This document shows, one piece after another, positions 1 through 6,231 of a DNA stretch of 11,149 nucleotides. The stretch's first letter is position 1, and each line of letters begins with the position of its first letter. This DNA comes from JAIYDJ01 sp038246975 (GTDB lineage: Bacteria; Pseudomonadota; Alphaproteobacteria; Rhodobacterales; Rhodobacteraceae). The stretch covers positions 1 through 11,149 of the forward strand of contig JBBRVJ010000121.1 in assembly GCA_038246975.1 (NCBI GenBank), in the 5' to 3' direction. Under the pieces are notes generated by a model. That model saw nothing but the letters and a program-made list of their open reading frames with translations. It did not search any database and was not told where the DNA came from. The translations under genes were made by a program, and so were the position numbers.

Positions 1-1
1 C

Positions 2-94
2 ACAGACCTAGTCCTGTCCTACTTCAACGCCAACCTTGGCAACACGATCGAAAACCTGCGCCTGATGGGCCCCAACGCGCTGAACGGTCAGTGA
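2..94 (+). pseudogene. RTX protein fragment upstream of an in-frame TGA (5' end outside window)
   Basis: The frame of the downstream RTX gene is open from the window edge to a TGA at 92-94. It encodes about 30 residues of a typical RTX-adhesin module (TDLVLSYFNANLG, IENLRLMG, ALNGQ), and the same module continues past the stop as NSLNN. In this repeat family the sequence usually reads like LNGTGNxLNN, so the stop replaces what is normally Gly; GGA to TGA is one substitution. I infer one continuous gene broken by a nonsense codon, a sequencing error, or, much less likely, readthrough. No start codon with a ribosome binding site is visible, so the true N-terminus lies to the left. Confidence 0.6.
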
Positions 95-118
95 AACAGC
101 CTCAACAACATCGATTCG

Positions 119-1420
119 GTGAACGTGGCCGACAATACTGTCGATGGCGGAGGCGAGACCACTTCGGGTGCCAGGGGCGACACGATTTCCTATGAATTCG
201 GCGCCAATTCGGGGATCACGCTGGACCTGTCCATCACCGTGGGGCAATCCACCGGCGGGTCGGGCACCGATACCATCAGCAACTTTGAGAATCTGACCGG
301 CAGCAACTTTGACGATCTGCTGTTGGGCAACAGCGCTGCCAACGTGCTGGATGGTCTGTGGGGGATCGACACGATCTCGTATGAAAACTCGATTGCCCCG
401 GTCAACATCGACCTGTCTGCCGAAACGGCCATCGTGGCAGAGATCATCGACACCGTGCGCAACTTCGAGAACATCATCGGCAGTTCGCTGAACGACACGA
501 TGACGGGTTCTCTGGGGGCTAACACCTTTGTCGGCGGGCTTGGCATCGACACTGTAACGTATCAGAACGTCAAATTGGACGAGGGTGGCGTAATGGTGAA
601 CCTGTCCATCGCAGGGGAACAGAACACGCTTGCCTCGGGCATGGATACCTTTGCCCGTCTGGGTGCCTCGGCGCGCTCCAGCGTCGAGAACGTCACGGGT
701 TCGGTGAACGACGACTTCCTGATCGGCGACGCGGGCATGAACGCTCTTGATGGCAGCGATGGCAATGACACCTTGTGGGGCGGAATTGGCGATGATGTGC
801 TGATCGGCGGCCTTGGCAATGACGCGATGTCGGGTGGAGCGGGCCGAGACACCGCCGTTTTCATCGGCTCGGCAAATGCCACTGTCGATCTGGCGATCAC
901 AGGCGCGCAGAACACCGGTTATGGCATCGACAGTCTGATGATGATCGAAAATGTGAAAACCGGCAGCGGCAATGACCTGCTGAGAGGCAACGGCGGCGGC
1001 AACACTCTGACCGCCGGGTTGGGCAACGATACGCTCACCGGCGAAGCTGGCAACGACACGCTGAACGGCGGGGCCGGAAATGACACGATGACCGGCGGCA
1101 CCGGGGCGGATGTGTTTGTGTTCGACGACGCCCTTGCTGCGGACAATGTGGACAGAATAACCGACTTCATGGCAGTGGATGACACGATCCGCCTCGACGA
1201 TGCGATCTTTGCGGCGCTTGGGCTAGGCGGGCTGGCGGGCTCCGCTTTTGCTGCCAATACCTTGGGTCAGGCTGCGGATGCGACGGACCGCATCATCTAT
1301 GAAACCGACACCGGCAGGCTGCTATATGATGCGGACGGTCTTGGCGGTAGCGACGGCATGCTGTTCGCCACCCTGCAATCCGGGCTGACGTTGACTGCTG
1401 CGGATTTCTTTGTGTTCTGA
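119..1420 (+). CDS. Secreted RTX (hemolysin-type) calcium-binding protein, C-terminal part
   Basis: This encodes 433 residues when read from a GTG at 119. That GTG has no ribosome binding site and is only the first start codon after the TGA at 92-94, so the real protein almost certainly begins outside the window. Residues 20-328 form four related modules of the type DTxxY...LS...GxDT..xENxxGSxxxDxLxG. Classical GGxGxDxxx calcium-binding nonapeptides cluster at about 213-241 and 300-330 (GNDTL, GDDVLIGG, GNDTMTGG). Residues 331-433 resemble the C-terminal region of RTX/serralysin-type proteins exported by type I secretion: ADVFVF, then DDTIRLDD, RIIYETDTG, LLYDADG, and a hydrophobic end AADFFVF. 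The expected role is a cell-surface or extracellular calcium-folded adhesin or enzyme; no catalytic domain is in view. No type I transporter gene is adjacent here. With the stop upstream, the whole gene may be a pseudogene. Confidence 0.8.
   Translation: MNVADNTVDGGGETTSGARGDTISYEFGANSGITLDLSITVGQSTGGSGTDTISNFENLTGSNFDDLLLGNSAANVLDGLWGIDTISYENSIAPVNIDLSAETAIVAEIIDTVRNFENIIGSSLNDTMTGSLGANTFVGGLGIDTVTYQNVKLDEGGVMVNLSIAGEQNTLASGMDTFARLGASARSSVENVTGSVNDDFLIGDAGMNALDGSDGNDTLWGGIGDDVLIGGLGNDAMSGGAGRDTAVFIGSANATVDLAITGAQNTGYGIDSLMMIENVKTGSGNDLLRGNGGGNTLTAGLGNDTLTGEAGNDTLNGGAGNDTMTGGTGADVFVFDDALAADNVDRITDFMAVDDTIRLDDAIFAALGLGGLAGSAFAANTLGQAADATDRIIYETDTGRLLYDADGLGGSDGMLFATLQSGLTLTAADFFVF
176..1102 (+). 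repeat. Four diverged RTX/adhesin modules within the coding region
   Basis: Four tandem protein-level modules begin near positions 176, 368, 548 and 848. Each opens with (G/I/R)DTxx(Y/F), continues with a hydrophobic strand ending in DLS, NLS or DLA, then GxDT or GIDS, then (F)ENxxGS or ENVKTGS, then a D-x-L-x-G box. The third and fourth are longer because they carry extra calcium-binding nonapeptides. They have diverged at DNA level, so they look like old duplications rather than recent slippage. Confidence 0.6.
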
Positions 1421-1509
1421 TCTCTGCTCCGGCAGGTTCGCCCCATCAAACCGCATGACGGAACCCTGGGCGGGGTTGTTTCGGGCGGCAAGGGGATCGG
1501 ATGGCTTGG

Positions 1510-2190
1510 CTATTTCCGCGCCAATGCCTTGATCGCCGCGCTGTCCGCTGCAATCCCGCAGGCAAGGCCGGTGCTGTCGCGGGCGGTGATAGTTACCGCG
1601 TAGTCGCCGGGTCTGGTGTAGGCGTGGCTGACGGTGCCGCCTTGCGCCTGCGCCATGTCGCCGAAGTCCCACGTCAGGGTCAGGCCGTCGCCGTCGGGGT
1701 CGGTCGTCCCCGCAGCGGTAAAGCGCAGGTCGTCGTGCGCCGCACCGATCAGTACCTTGCGGTCGGGGCCTGCATCGACGGTGGGGGTGCCGTTGACCTT
1801 GATGCGCGCGGTGTCTTCGCCCGCCTGACAAGCAGCAGCGCCGCTGTTGTCGGTCACGGTCAGGCGGACGCCGACCGGGCCTGCGGCGTCGAACTGGCGC
1901 GTCACCGTGGCGCCATTCAGCGTCACGCCATCGTCGAAGTCCCAGCGCCAGCCGGTGATCTGCCCGTCAAGATCGCCCGACCCAGCCCGGTTCGGTGAAC
2001 ACATTGGTCGGCCGGTCGCCGCTGCCGGTGCCGCCATCGCCGAAGGTCCAGGCAAAGCCGTTGGCCGCGCCATCGGCATCGGTTGACCGGCTGCCATCGA
2101 AGCGGACCTCCCGGTTCGTGAAAGCTTGCAGATCGTCGCCCGCAGGGGAAATCGGCCCTTCACGCACAAATGCCGCGATCCGGTCGCGCG
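1510..2190 (-). pseudogene. PKD-domain protein remnant, frame-broken and 5'-truncated
   Basis: Two minus-strand frames each encode good PKD (immunoglobulin-like) sequence. Upstream, about 2188-1990, one frame reads EVRFDGSRSTDADG then AWTFGDGG then NVFTEPG, and runs into a stop at 1967-1969. A different frame takes over near 2000 and continues to the TGA at 1510-1512 with DLDGQITGWRWDFDDG, VGVRLTVTDNSG, a linker TPTVDAGPDR, and a last PKD domain TTDPDGDG, LTWDFGD, HAYTRPGDYAVTITARDS. The first domain lacks its C-terminal strands and the next lacks its start, which suggests an internal deletion joined out of frame rather than a single-base slip. No start codon with a ribosome binding site precedes it; coding character fades at about 2190. 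PKD domains are usually found in surface or periplasmic proteins. It lies tail to tail with the RTX gene, 89 bases apart. Confidence 0.65.
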
Positions 2191-2418
2191 AGCCCCCGCA
2201 GGGGAGTTGGCGCCGAGTCCCCAGAATTGGCTGGAGATCGAGAGGGGCCCAGCTTTGTTGGCAGGATCGACCCCGGTCTATCTGGAGGAATTGGACTCGG
2301 TCCTGAGGGGCCATGGCTCGAAATTTTCCAGCGATGTATCGAAAAACAACCAGTTTCGGCCTACTTCTGTGCCTAGGTCGTGCACAAAAGCCGTTATAAA
2401 TCAATTGGTTTTGATGAA
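2191..2418. other. Intergenic stretch between PKD remnant and tRNA-Tyr, no gene recognised
   Basis: About 230 bases with lower GC than the surroundings, notably A/T-rich at 2320-2420. Frames are open on both strands, but none has a ribosome binding site or family resemblance I recognise. The plus-strand frame through here runs straight into the tRNA. It may be sequence left behind when the PKD gene lost its 5' end. No inverted terminal repeats or transposase motif were found. Confidence 0.4.
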
Positions 2419-2502
2419 TGGTGGGCGACCCTGGAATCGAACCAGGCACGGGTCGCCCCGGGAGAGTTACAGTCTCCTGCCGCACCTTGCAGCGCGTCGC
2501 CC
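2419..2502 (-). tRNA. tRNA-Tyr (anticodon GUA), CCA encoded
   Basis: Read on the minus strand this folds as a class II tRNA. The acceptor stem GGGCGAC/GTCGCCC is a perfect 7 bp, followed by discriminator A and encoded CCA (2421-2419). The anticodon stem GGAGA/TCTCC carries loop CTGTAAC, giving GUA for tyrosine. There is a long variable arm with a GGG/CCC stem, and a T arm CCTGG-TTCGATT-CCAGG. The D arm is odd: position 8 is G instead of the near-universal U, and position 14 is C instead of A, so the usual U8-A14 tertiary pair is missing. G18G19 are present in the D loop. It is divergent from rlmB. Confidence 0.9.
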
Positions 2503-2513
2503 ACTGAGGCGGC

Positions 2514-2542
2514 GTGATAGTGTGGGGGGTGGGGGGCGTCAA
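2514..2542 (-). promoter_or_regulatory. Promoter of tRNA-Tyr
   Basis: On the minus strand, TTGACG (2542-2537), a 17-base spacer consisting almost entirely of C, and TATCAC (2519-2514). This is a near-consensus sigma-70 arrangement whose start site would fall a few bases before the tRNA 5' end at 2502. Confidence 0.7.
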
Positions 2543-2567
2543 GGTAGAAATGCGCGCGTGGCGGGGG

Positions 2568-2596
2568 TTGTGCTGCGGGCCTGTGCGCCGCATTAA
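2568..2596 (+). promoter_or_regulatory. Possible promoter of rlmB
   Basis: TTGTGC (2568-2573), a 17-base spacer, then CATTAA (2591-2596). Both boxes match consensus only partly. A start near 2603 would leave a 20-base leader before the ATG at 2623 and would exclude the upstream GTG at 2602 as an initiation codon. Confidence 0.35.
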
Positions 2597-2622
2597 AGGG
2601 GGTGTCAGGGCAGGAGATCAGC

Positions 2623-3414
2623 ATGACCGGTGGCGTCAAACCAAGCTGGGTGGTGGACAAGGAACGTGGCAAACGGGCTGAGGCGCGGGAAACCGTCTGG
2701 CTGTTCGGCCTGCACGCCGTGCGCGATGCTTTGGTCAATCCGGCACGGGAAAAGCTGCGGCTGGTGGTCACAAAGAACGCGCTGGACAAGCTGGCCGAGG
2801 CGGTGGGCCAAAGCGGGATGGAGCCCGAGGTGGTGGACCCGCGCCGCTTTGACGTGCCGATCGACGAAGGGTCGGTCCATCAGGGGGCGGCGCTGGAAGT
2901 GCGGCCCTTGAACTGGGGCAAACTGGAAGAGGTCTGCATTTCAGGGGTGGGACAGGCTTTGGTGGTCTGTCTGGACCGCGTGACCGACCCGCACAATGTG
3001 GGCGCAGTGCTGCGCAGCGCCGAGGTGTTCGGCGCGCGGGCGGTGATTGCGCCGCGCCACCATTCGGCGCCCGAGACCGGCGCGCTGGCCAAGACGGCCA
3101 GCGGCGCGCTGGAGCGGCAGCCCTACCTCAAGGTGACCAATCTGGCCGAGGCGATGGAGCAGTTGCGCGAAATGGGGTTCGTGCTGATCGGGCTGGATGG
3201 CGACGGCGATGTGCCGTTGGCCACCGCGATGGCGCAGGCAGGCAGTCGCGCCGTGGCTTTGGTCTTGGGGGCCGAGGGGCCGGGCCTGCGCGACCGCACG
3301 CGCAGCACCTGTGACATGATTGCGCGAATTCCCTTTGCCGGGGCATTCGGGTCGCTGAACGTGTCGAACGCCGCCGCGGTGGGGCTCTATGCGGCGGCGA
3401 CGCGGGGCACATGA
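2623..3414 (+). CDS. rlmB: 23S rRNA 2'-O-ribose methyltransferase RlmB / TrmH (SpoU) family
   Basis: 263 residues. The enzyme methylates a ribose 2'-OH in 23S rRNA (Gm2251 in E. coli) using S-adenosylmethionine, in the cytoplasm. The N-terminal RNA-binding (L30e-like) domain spans about 26-95 (LFGLHAVRDAL...). The C-terminal SPOUT knot domain carries the three family motifs: motif 1 TDPHNVGAVLRSAEVFGA at about 121-138 (Asn125, Arg131), motif 2 LVLGAEGPGLR at 213-223 (Glu218), motif 3 GSLNVSNAAAVGLY at 243-256. I chose ATG 2623 because AGGAGATC lies just upstream at good spacing; the GTG at 2602 has no such site. A basic tail at 12-22 precedes the first domain. The gene is divergent from tRNA-Tyr and followed 110 bases later by a strong terminator. 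A TrmH-like tRNA substrate is the main alternative, but the two-domain layout favours RlmB. Confidence 0.9.
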   Translation: MTGGVKPSWVVDKERGKRAEARETVWLFGLHAVRDALVNPAREKLRLVVTKNALDKLAEAVGQSGMEPEVVDPRRFDVPIDEGSVHQGAALEVRPLNWGKLEEVCISGVGQALVVCLDRVTDPHNVGAVLRSAEVFGARAVIAPRHHSAPETGALAKTASGALERQPYLKVTNLAEAMEQLREMGFVLIGLDGDGDVPLATAMAQAGSRAVALVLGAEGPGLRDRTRSTCDMIARIPFAGAFGSLNVSNAAAVGLYAAATRGT

Positions 3415-3613
3415 TCACGTCTGCGCTACTGTGGCTTTAATCAAACCTTGGGGTTTCTATGTCACATTCGAGGCTCGGGCTGGAACTCCCGTATCCTCAT
3501 AACTGTCCCTCGTTCCACACCTGGCGCCCGGCCGTTTGGCTCGGGCGCTTTTTTGTGGACGCGGCCCCGGTTTGCCCGCAGCTTGGGGGTGAGGCAGGCG
3601 AAAGGCGGGCCAA
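3415..3613 (+). other. rlmB 3' intergenic region with two hairpins; possible small RNA
   Basis: No protein gene seen. It holds a perfect 5-bp tetraloop hairpin (AAACC 3443-3447 with GGTTT 3452-3456), an unstructured pyrimidine-rich stretch at about 3482-3522, and a strong intrinsic terminator at 3524-3554. This could simply be a long rlmB 3' UTR, or the terminator end of a short independent or 3'-UTR-derived RNA. I found no convincing promoter inside it. Confidence 0.3.
3524..3554 (+). terminator. Rho-independent terminator downstream of rlmB
   Basis: GCGCCCG (3524-3530) pairs with CGGGCGC (3542-3548). The stem extends by GCC/GGC across a one-base bulge around a GTTT loop, and six T follow at 3549-3554. 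This is the strongest terminator in the window. Confidence 0.85.
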
Positions 3614-4036
3614 ATGGACGGGTTGAGCGATGCAGACGTGGCCGGGGTATTGCGGGCGGTCAAGGTGATTGCGCTGGTCGGGTGGTCGCCCAAGCCGGAT
3701 CGGCCCAGTCACCGGGTTGCGGCTTTTCTCAAGGATGCCGGATACCGGGTGATCCCGGTCAATCCGGGACAGGCCGGGGTAGAGGTGTTGGGCGAGGTGG
3801 TGCGGGCGTCGCTGTCGGACATTGCCGAGCCGGTCGATATGGTGGACATTTTCCGCCGCAGCGAAGAAGTCGGCCCTGTGGTGGCAGAGGCTTTGGCCGC
3901 CTTGCCGGGGCTGCGGGTGATCTGGATGCAGTTGGGCGTGATGCACGAACCTGCGGCCGATGCCGCGCGGGCGGCGGGGCTGACGGTGGTGGTGAACCGC
4001 TGCCCGGCGATCGAGATTGCCCGGCTGGGGCTGTGA
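3614..4036 (+). CDS. CoA-binding-domain protein (YccU-like, Rossmann fold)
   Basis: 140 residues, a single CoA-binding Rossmann domain close to the usual 135-145 of this stand-alone family. Visible features are the first strand and nucleotide-binding loop VIALVGWSPKPDRPSHRV (18-35), then GYRVIPVNPG (43-52), DMVDIFRRSEEV (75-86), IWMQLGV (104-110) and the terminal VVVNRCPAIE (124-133). The family resembles the N-terminal domain of succinyl-CoA synthetase alpha; the E. coli relative binds CoA in vitro, but the physiological role is not established. The second residue of the GASP-like loop is Trp here, and NRC replaces the commoner DRC. ATG 3614 is preceded by a weak purine-rich AAGGCGGG. It sits 60 bases after the rlmB-side terminator, so it probably has its own promoter, which I could not identify. 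Confidence 0.85.
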   Translation: MDGLSDADVAGVLRAVKVIALVGWSPKPDRPSHRVAAFLKDAGYRVIPVNPGQAGVEVLGEVVRASLSDIAEPVDMVDIFRRSEEVGPVVAEALAALPGLRVIWMQLGVMHEPAADAARAAGLTVVVNRCPAIEIARLGL

Positions 4037-4084
4037 CCCCACCACGGCCCGCTGCGGCAAAATCGGCCCCATCCTCATTTTGCC

Positions 4085-4113
4085 TCTTGCGGCCCGACCG
4101 GCGTGTTTATAAA
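4085..4113 (+). promoter_or_regulatory. Likely promoter of tRNA-Gly
   Basis: TATAAA at 4108-4113 is a good -10 box. The -35 box is weak: TCTTGC at 4085-4090 gives a 17-base spacer, and TTGCGG at 4087-4092 gives 15. The start would be about 14 bases before the mature tRNA. Confidence 0.5.
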
Positions 4114-4133
4114 TGAACATCAGTCCCACCGGC

Positions 4134-4208
4134 GCGGGCGTAGCTCAGGGGTAGAGCATAACCTTGCCAAGGTTAGGGTCGAGGGTTCGAATCCCTTCGC
4201 CCGCTCCA
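4134..4208 (+). tRNA. tRNA-Gly (anticodon GCC), CCA encoded
   Basis: 75 bases. Acceptor GCGGGCG/CGCCCGC is 7 bp with discriminator T and encoded CCA. T8 and A9 are present, and the D arm GCTC/GAGC contains GGGG in the loop. The anticodon stem TAACC/GGTTA has loop TTGCCAA, giving GCC for glycine. The T arm AGGGTTCGAATCCCT is canonical. It is a monocistronic unit with a promoter before it and a terminator after it. Confidence 0.97.
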
Positions 4209-4222
4209 GTTGGACTTTGCAG

Positions 4223-4248
4223 AGGGCACCTCATCGGGTGCCCTTTTT
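4223..4248 (+). terminator. Rho-independent terminator of tRNA-Gly
   Basis: AGGGCACC (4223-4230) pairs with GGTGCCCT (4237-4244) around a 6-base loop; the T run covers 4244-4248. It separates the tRNA unit from the his cluster. Confidence 0.85.
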
Positions 4249-4263
4249 GCATTTGAGGGCCGC

Positions 4264-4292
4264 TTTTCAATCGGGCACATGCGCCCTATAAG
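4264..4292 (+). promoter_or_regulatory. Possible promoter of hisBH
   Basis: TATAAG at 4287-4292 with TTTTCA at 4264-4269 (17-base spacer). The -10 box is reasonable, the -35 box poor. The short stretch from the tRNA-Gly terminator to hisB holds no His-rich leader peptide and no attenuator hairpin. Confidence 0.35.
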
Positions 4293-4318
4293 GCATTGAC
4301 TGCCAAGGAGGGTTGCCG

Positions 4319-4906
4319 ATGCGCCGTGCTACGATCACCCGCAAGACTGCCGAGACCGAGATCACCGTGACCGTCGATCTGGACGGATCCGGGGCGTGTT
4401 CCTCGGCCACCGGGGTCGGGTTCCTTGACCATATGATGGATCAGTTGGCGCGCCATTCGATGATCGACATCACGCTGTCGGCCAAGGGCGATCTGCACAT
4501 CGACGACCATCACACGGTCGAGGATTGCGGGATTGCATTGGGTCAGGCGTTGACCGCCGCTTTAAGTGACAAGCGGGGGATCGGGCGCTATGGGCATTTC
4601 CGACTGGCGATGGACGATGCGCAGGTGGCTTGCGCGCTCGATCTGTCGGGGCGGCCTTATCTGGTGTGGAACGTCGCATTTCCCACGGCCAGGATCGGGT
4701 CGTTCGACACCGAATTGGTGCGGGAGTTCTTTCAGGCCGTGGCCACCCATGGCGGCATCACGCTGCATGTCGATTTGATCCATGGTATCAACAGCCACCA
4801 CATCGCCGAGGCGACGTTCAAGGCGGTGGCGCGGTCGCTGCGAATCGCGGTCGAACCTGATGCGCGACGGGCCGGGGTGGTGCCGTCAACCAAGGGGACG
4901 CTGTGA
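4319..4906 (+). CDS. hisB: Imidazoleglycerol-phosphate dehydratase HisB
   Basis: 195 residues, the normal length for a monofunctional bacterial HisB (no fused phosphatase domain as in E. coli). It dehydrates imidazole glycerol phosphate to imidazole acetol phosphate, the sixth step of histidine synthesis, in the cytoplasm. The two metal-binding half repeats are visible: GFLDHM (34-39) with HIDDHHTVED (60-69), and HGINSHHIAEATFKA (155-169). The manganese-ligand His and Glu residues are intact, and the C-terminal PSTKG is present at 189-193. ATG 4319 is chosen because AAGGAGGG at 4305-4312 sits 6 bases upstream; the TTG at 4313 abuts this site. The stop overlaps the hisH start by 4 bases (GTGA), indicating coupled translation. 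Confidence 0.97.
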   Translation: MRRATITRKTAETEITVTVDLDGSGACSSATGVGFLDHMMDQLARHSMIDITLSAKGDLHIDDHHTVEDCGIALGQALTAALSDKRGIGRYGHFRLAMDDAQVACALDLSGRPYLVWNVAFPTARIGSFDTELVREFFQAVATHGGITLHVDLIHGINSHHIAEATFKAVARSLRIAVEPDARRAGVVPSTKGTL

Positions 4907-5544
4907 GCCTGACCGTTCTGGTAGACTACGGTTCGGGCAATCTGCATTCGGCTGAAAAAGCGTTTCAGCGGATGGCGGAGGAAGTGGGTTCAGGGGCCGT
5001 GGTGGTCTCGTCGAAGCCCGAAGATATGGCGCGGGCGGACCGGATCGTGCTGCCGGGCGACGGTGCCTTTCCGGCCTGCCGTCGGGCGCTGGGAGCATAT
5101 GGCGGGCTGTTCGAGGCGATAGACGACGCAGTGACGCGGCGCGCCGTGCCGTTTCTGGGCATCTGTGTGGGGATGCAGATGCTGGCCGATTGGGGTCGGG
5201 AATACGAGGAAGTGGCAGGCTTTGGCTGGATCGGCGGCGAGGTGGTGCGGATCGTGTCCGACACTCCCGCGCTGAAAGTGCCCCATATGGGGTGGAACGA
5301 TCTGGTCGTCGATCATCCGCATCCGGTGTTGGCGGGAATCTCGACCGGCGATCACGCCTATTTCGTGCATTCCTATCACTTCCGGGTCCGTAGCCCTGCC
5401 GAGCGGTTGGCCCATGTCGGCTATGCGGGCGAGGTGACGGCGATTGTCGGGCGGGACAATGTGGTGGGGACGCAGTTCCACCCCGAAAAGTCGCAAGCCA
5501 CCGGACTGCGGTTGATCGGGAATTTTCTGAGATGGCGGCCTTGA
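4903..5544 (+). CDS. hisH: Imidazole glycerol phosphate synthase, glutaminase subunit HisH
   Basis: 213 residues. This class I glutamine amidotransferase subunit hydrolyses glutamine and channels ammonia to HisF. The start DYGSGNLHS (8-16), oxyanion region LPGDGAFP (50-57), nucleophile elbow LGICVGMQ (85-92, Cys88), PHMGWND (127-133), YFVHSY (153-158) and the catalytic QFHPEKS (191-197, His193 and Glu195) are all present. Translation starts at GTG 4903, overlapping the hisB stop, so initiation probably depends on ribosomes finishing hisB. Its partner HisF is encoded about 1.5 kb downstream, beyond the DUF2147 gene and hisA. A repeat hairpin directly follows and may end the hisBH transcript. 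Confidence 0.97.
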   Translation: MSLTVLVDYGSGNLHSAEKAFQRMAEEVGSGAVVVSSKPEDMARADRIVLPGDGAFPACRRALGAYGGLFEAIDDAVTRRAVPFLGICVGMQMLADWGREYEEVAGFGWIGGEVVRIVSDTPALKVPHMGWNDLVVDHPHPVLAGISTGDHAYFVHSYHFRVRSPAERLAHVGYAGEVTAIVGRDNVVGTQFHPEKSQATGLRLIGNFLRWRP

Positions 5545-5553
5545 GCCCGCGCG

Positions 5554-5605
5554 CCGGGGGTTTTCCACCCCCGGACCCCCGGAGGATATTTCCAGACAGA
5601 AAATG
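5554..5605 (+). repeat. Intergenic hairpin repeat, copy A
   Basis: The hairpin CCGGGGG (5554-5560) / CCCCCGG (5568-5574) with loop TTTTCCA is followed by ACCCCC, then GAGGATATTT (5582-5591), two bases, and AGACAGAAAATG (5594-5605). The same hairpin-plus-core arrangement recurs inverted at 7011-7061. The ATG inside the core is not a credible start: the frame after it resembles no protein and runs antisense into the DUF2147 gene. Confidence 0.75.
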
Positions 5606-5742
5606 AAGGCGAGGTCAGGGGCCTGCCCGATTTGGGAACAGCAGTCTGGCGTCTATAGCGATCAGGCCAAGGTCAATCGTGCTGAAACCTGCAAGGAGCT
5701 GAGGCTACAGGTCCGATGGTCGGGCCGCGACCCGGAAGCTGC

Positions 5743-6132
5743 TTACTTTACCCGGCTCCGGGGGCCACCGTCGCGGCAGATGCCGAGGACGCAGCCCTTG
5801 ACGATCAGACTGCTATCCGAAAGCGGCATTTCCGGGTTGTCGGTCTTGTCGCGATCAGGCGATCAGACCTGACCATCGCCGTACGCGTCATCGCCACGGG
5901 CCACCATATCCCAGATGATCTTCTTGCCGACGTTGGGGCTGTCGATTTCGGTGCCCGACCCGTCGAATCCCTTGATGAACGCGCCGCAGAAGGCGGGGCC
6001 GCAGGGCGTGACATGAATGTAGCCGAAATTGCCGTTGTCGTCGGGTTTGGTTTTCCAGACGCCTTTGACTTGATCGGCCAAGGCGGCGCCTGCGGCGAAG
6101 ATCATTGCGACGGCGAGTTCAAGTTTTTTCAT
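5743..6132 (-). pseudogene. DUF2147 family exported protein with in-frame TGA at codon 90
   Basis: The ATG at 6132-6130 follows GAGGG at good spacing. A Sec signal peptide covers about residues 1-19 (MKKLELAVAMIF, cut after ALA). The mature part begins DQVKGVWKTK and has the family marks PCGPAFCG (43-50) and NVGKKIIWDM (67-76), then YGDGQV. TGA follows as codon 90 (5865-5863). The same frame continues for 39 good residues, SPDRDKT... then VKGCVLGICRDGG and SRVK, to a TAA at 5745-5743. The full 129-residue length matches the family, whose members normally have Trp right after this GxV. A single TGG to TGA change therefore explains the break. DUF2147 proteins are small, periplasmic and of unknown function. 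Translation stopping at 89 residues would lose the conserved C-terminal strands. It is divergent from hisA. Confidence 0.8.
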
Positions 6133-6231
6133 TTTGTACCCTCGCTGAGTGTGGGCAATCTTTTGCGGCGAATCGGCGCTCTGGCAATGGAAACGGGGGA
6201 TCGACCCAGAAAGGGTGCGTGCTGGCCGCCC

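Noticed and set aside
1462..1477. AACCC/GGGTT hairpin between the RTX and PKD genes as a shared terminator
   Set aside because: Only 5 bp with a 6-base loop, and no T run on either strand.
2191..2418. Insertion sequence remnant
   Set aside because: Lower GC and open frames were suggestive, but I found no terminal inverted repeats, target duplication or transposase motif.
2126..2596. 156-residue plus-strand frame before rlmB
   Set aside because: It passes through the tRNA-Tyr gene and antisense to PKD coding sequence, and has no ribosome binding site.
3448..4116. 222-residue plus-strand frame covering the CoA-binding gene
   Set aside because: It is an alternate frame of the 3614-4036 gene, rich in Gly/Arg with no domain. 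It also runs through the terminator at 3524-3554.
4249..4318. Histidine attenuator or leader peptide ahead of hisB
   Set aside because: There is no run of His codons and no competing hairpin pair in the 70 bases between the tRNA-Gly terminator and hisB.
5863..5865. Selenocysteine reading of the TGA in the DUF2147 gene
   Set aside because: The family has Trp, not Cys, at this place, and no SECIS-like hairpin with the expected apical loop is apparent just downstream of the codon.
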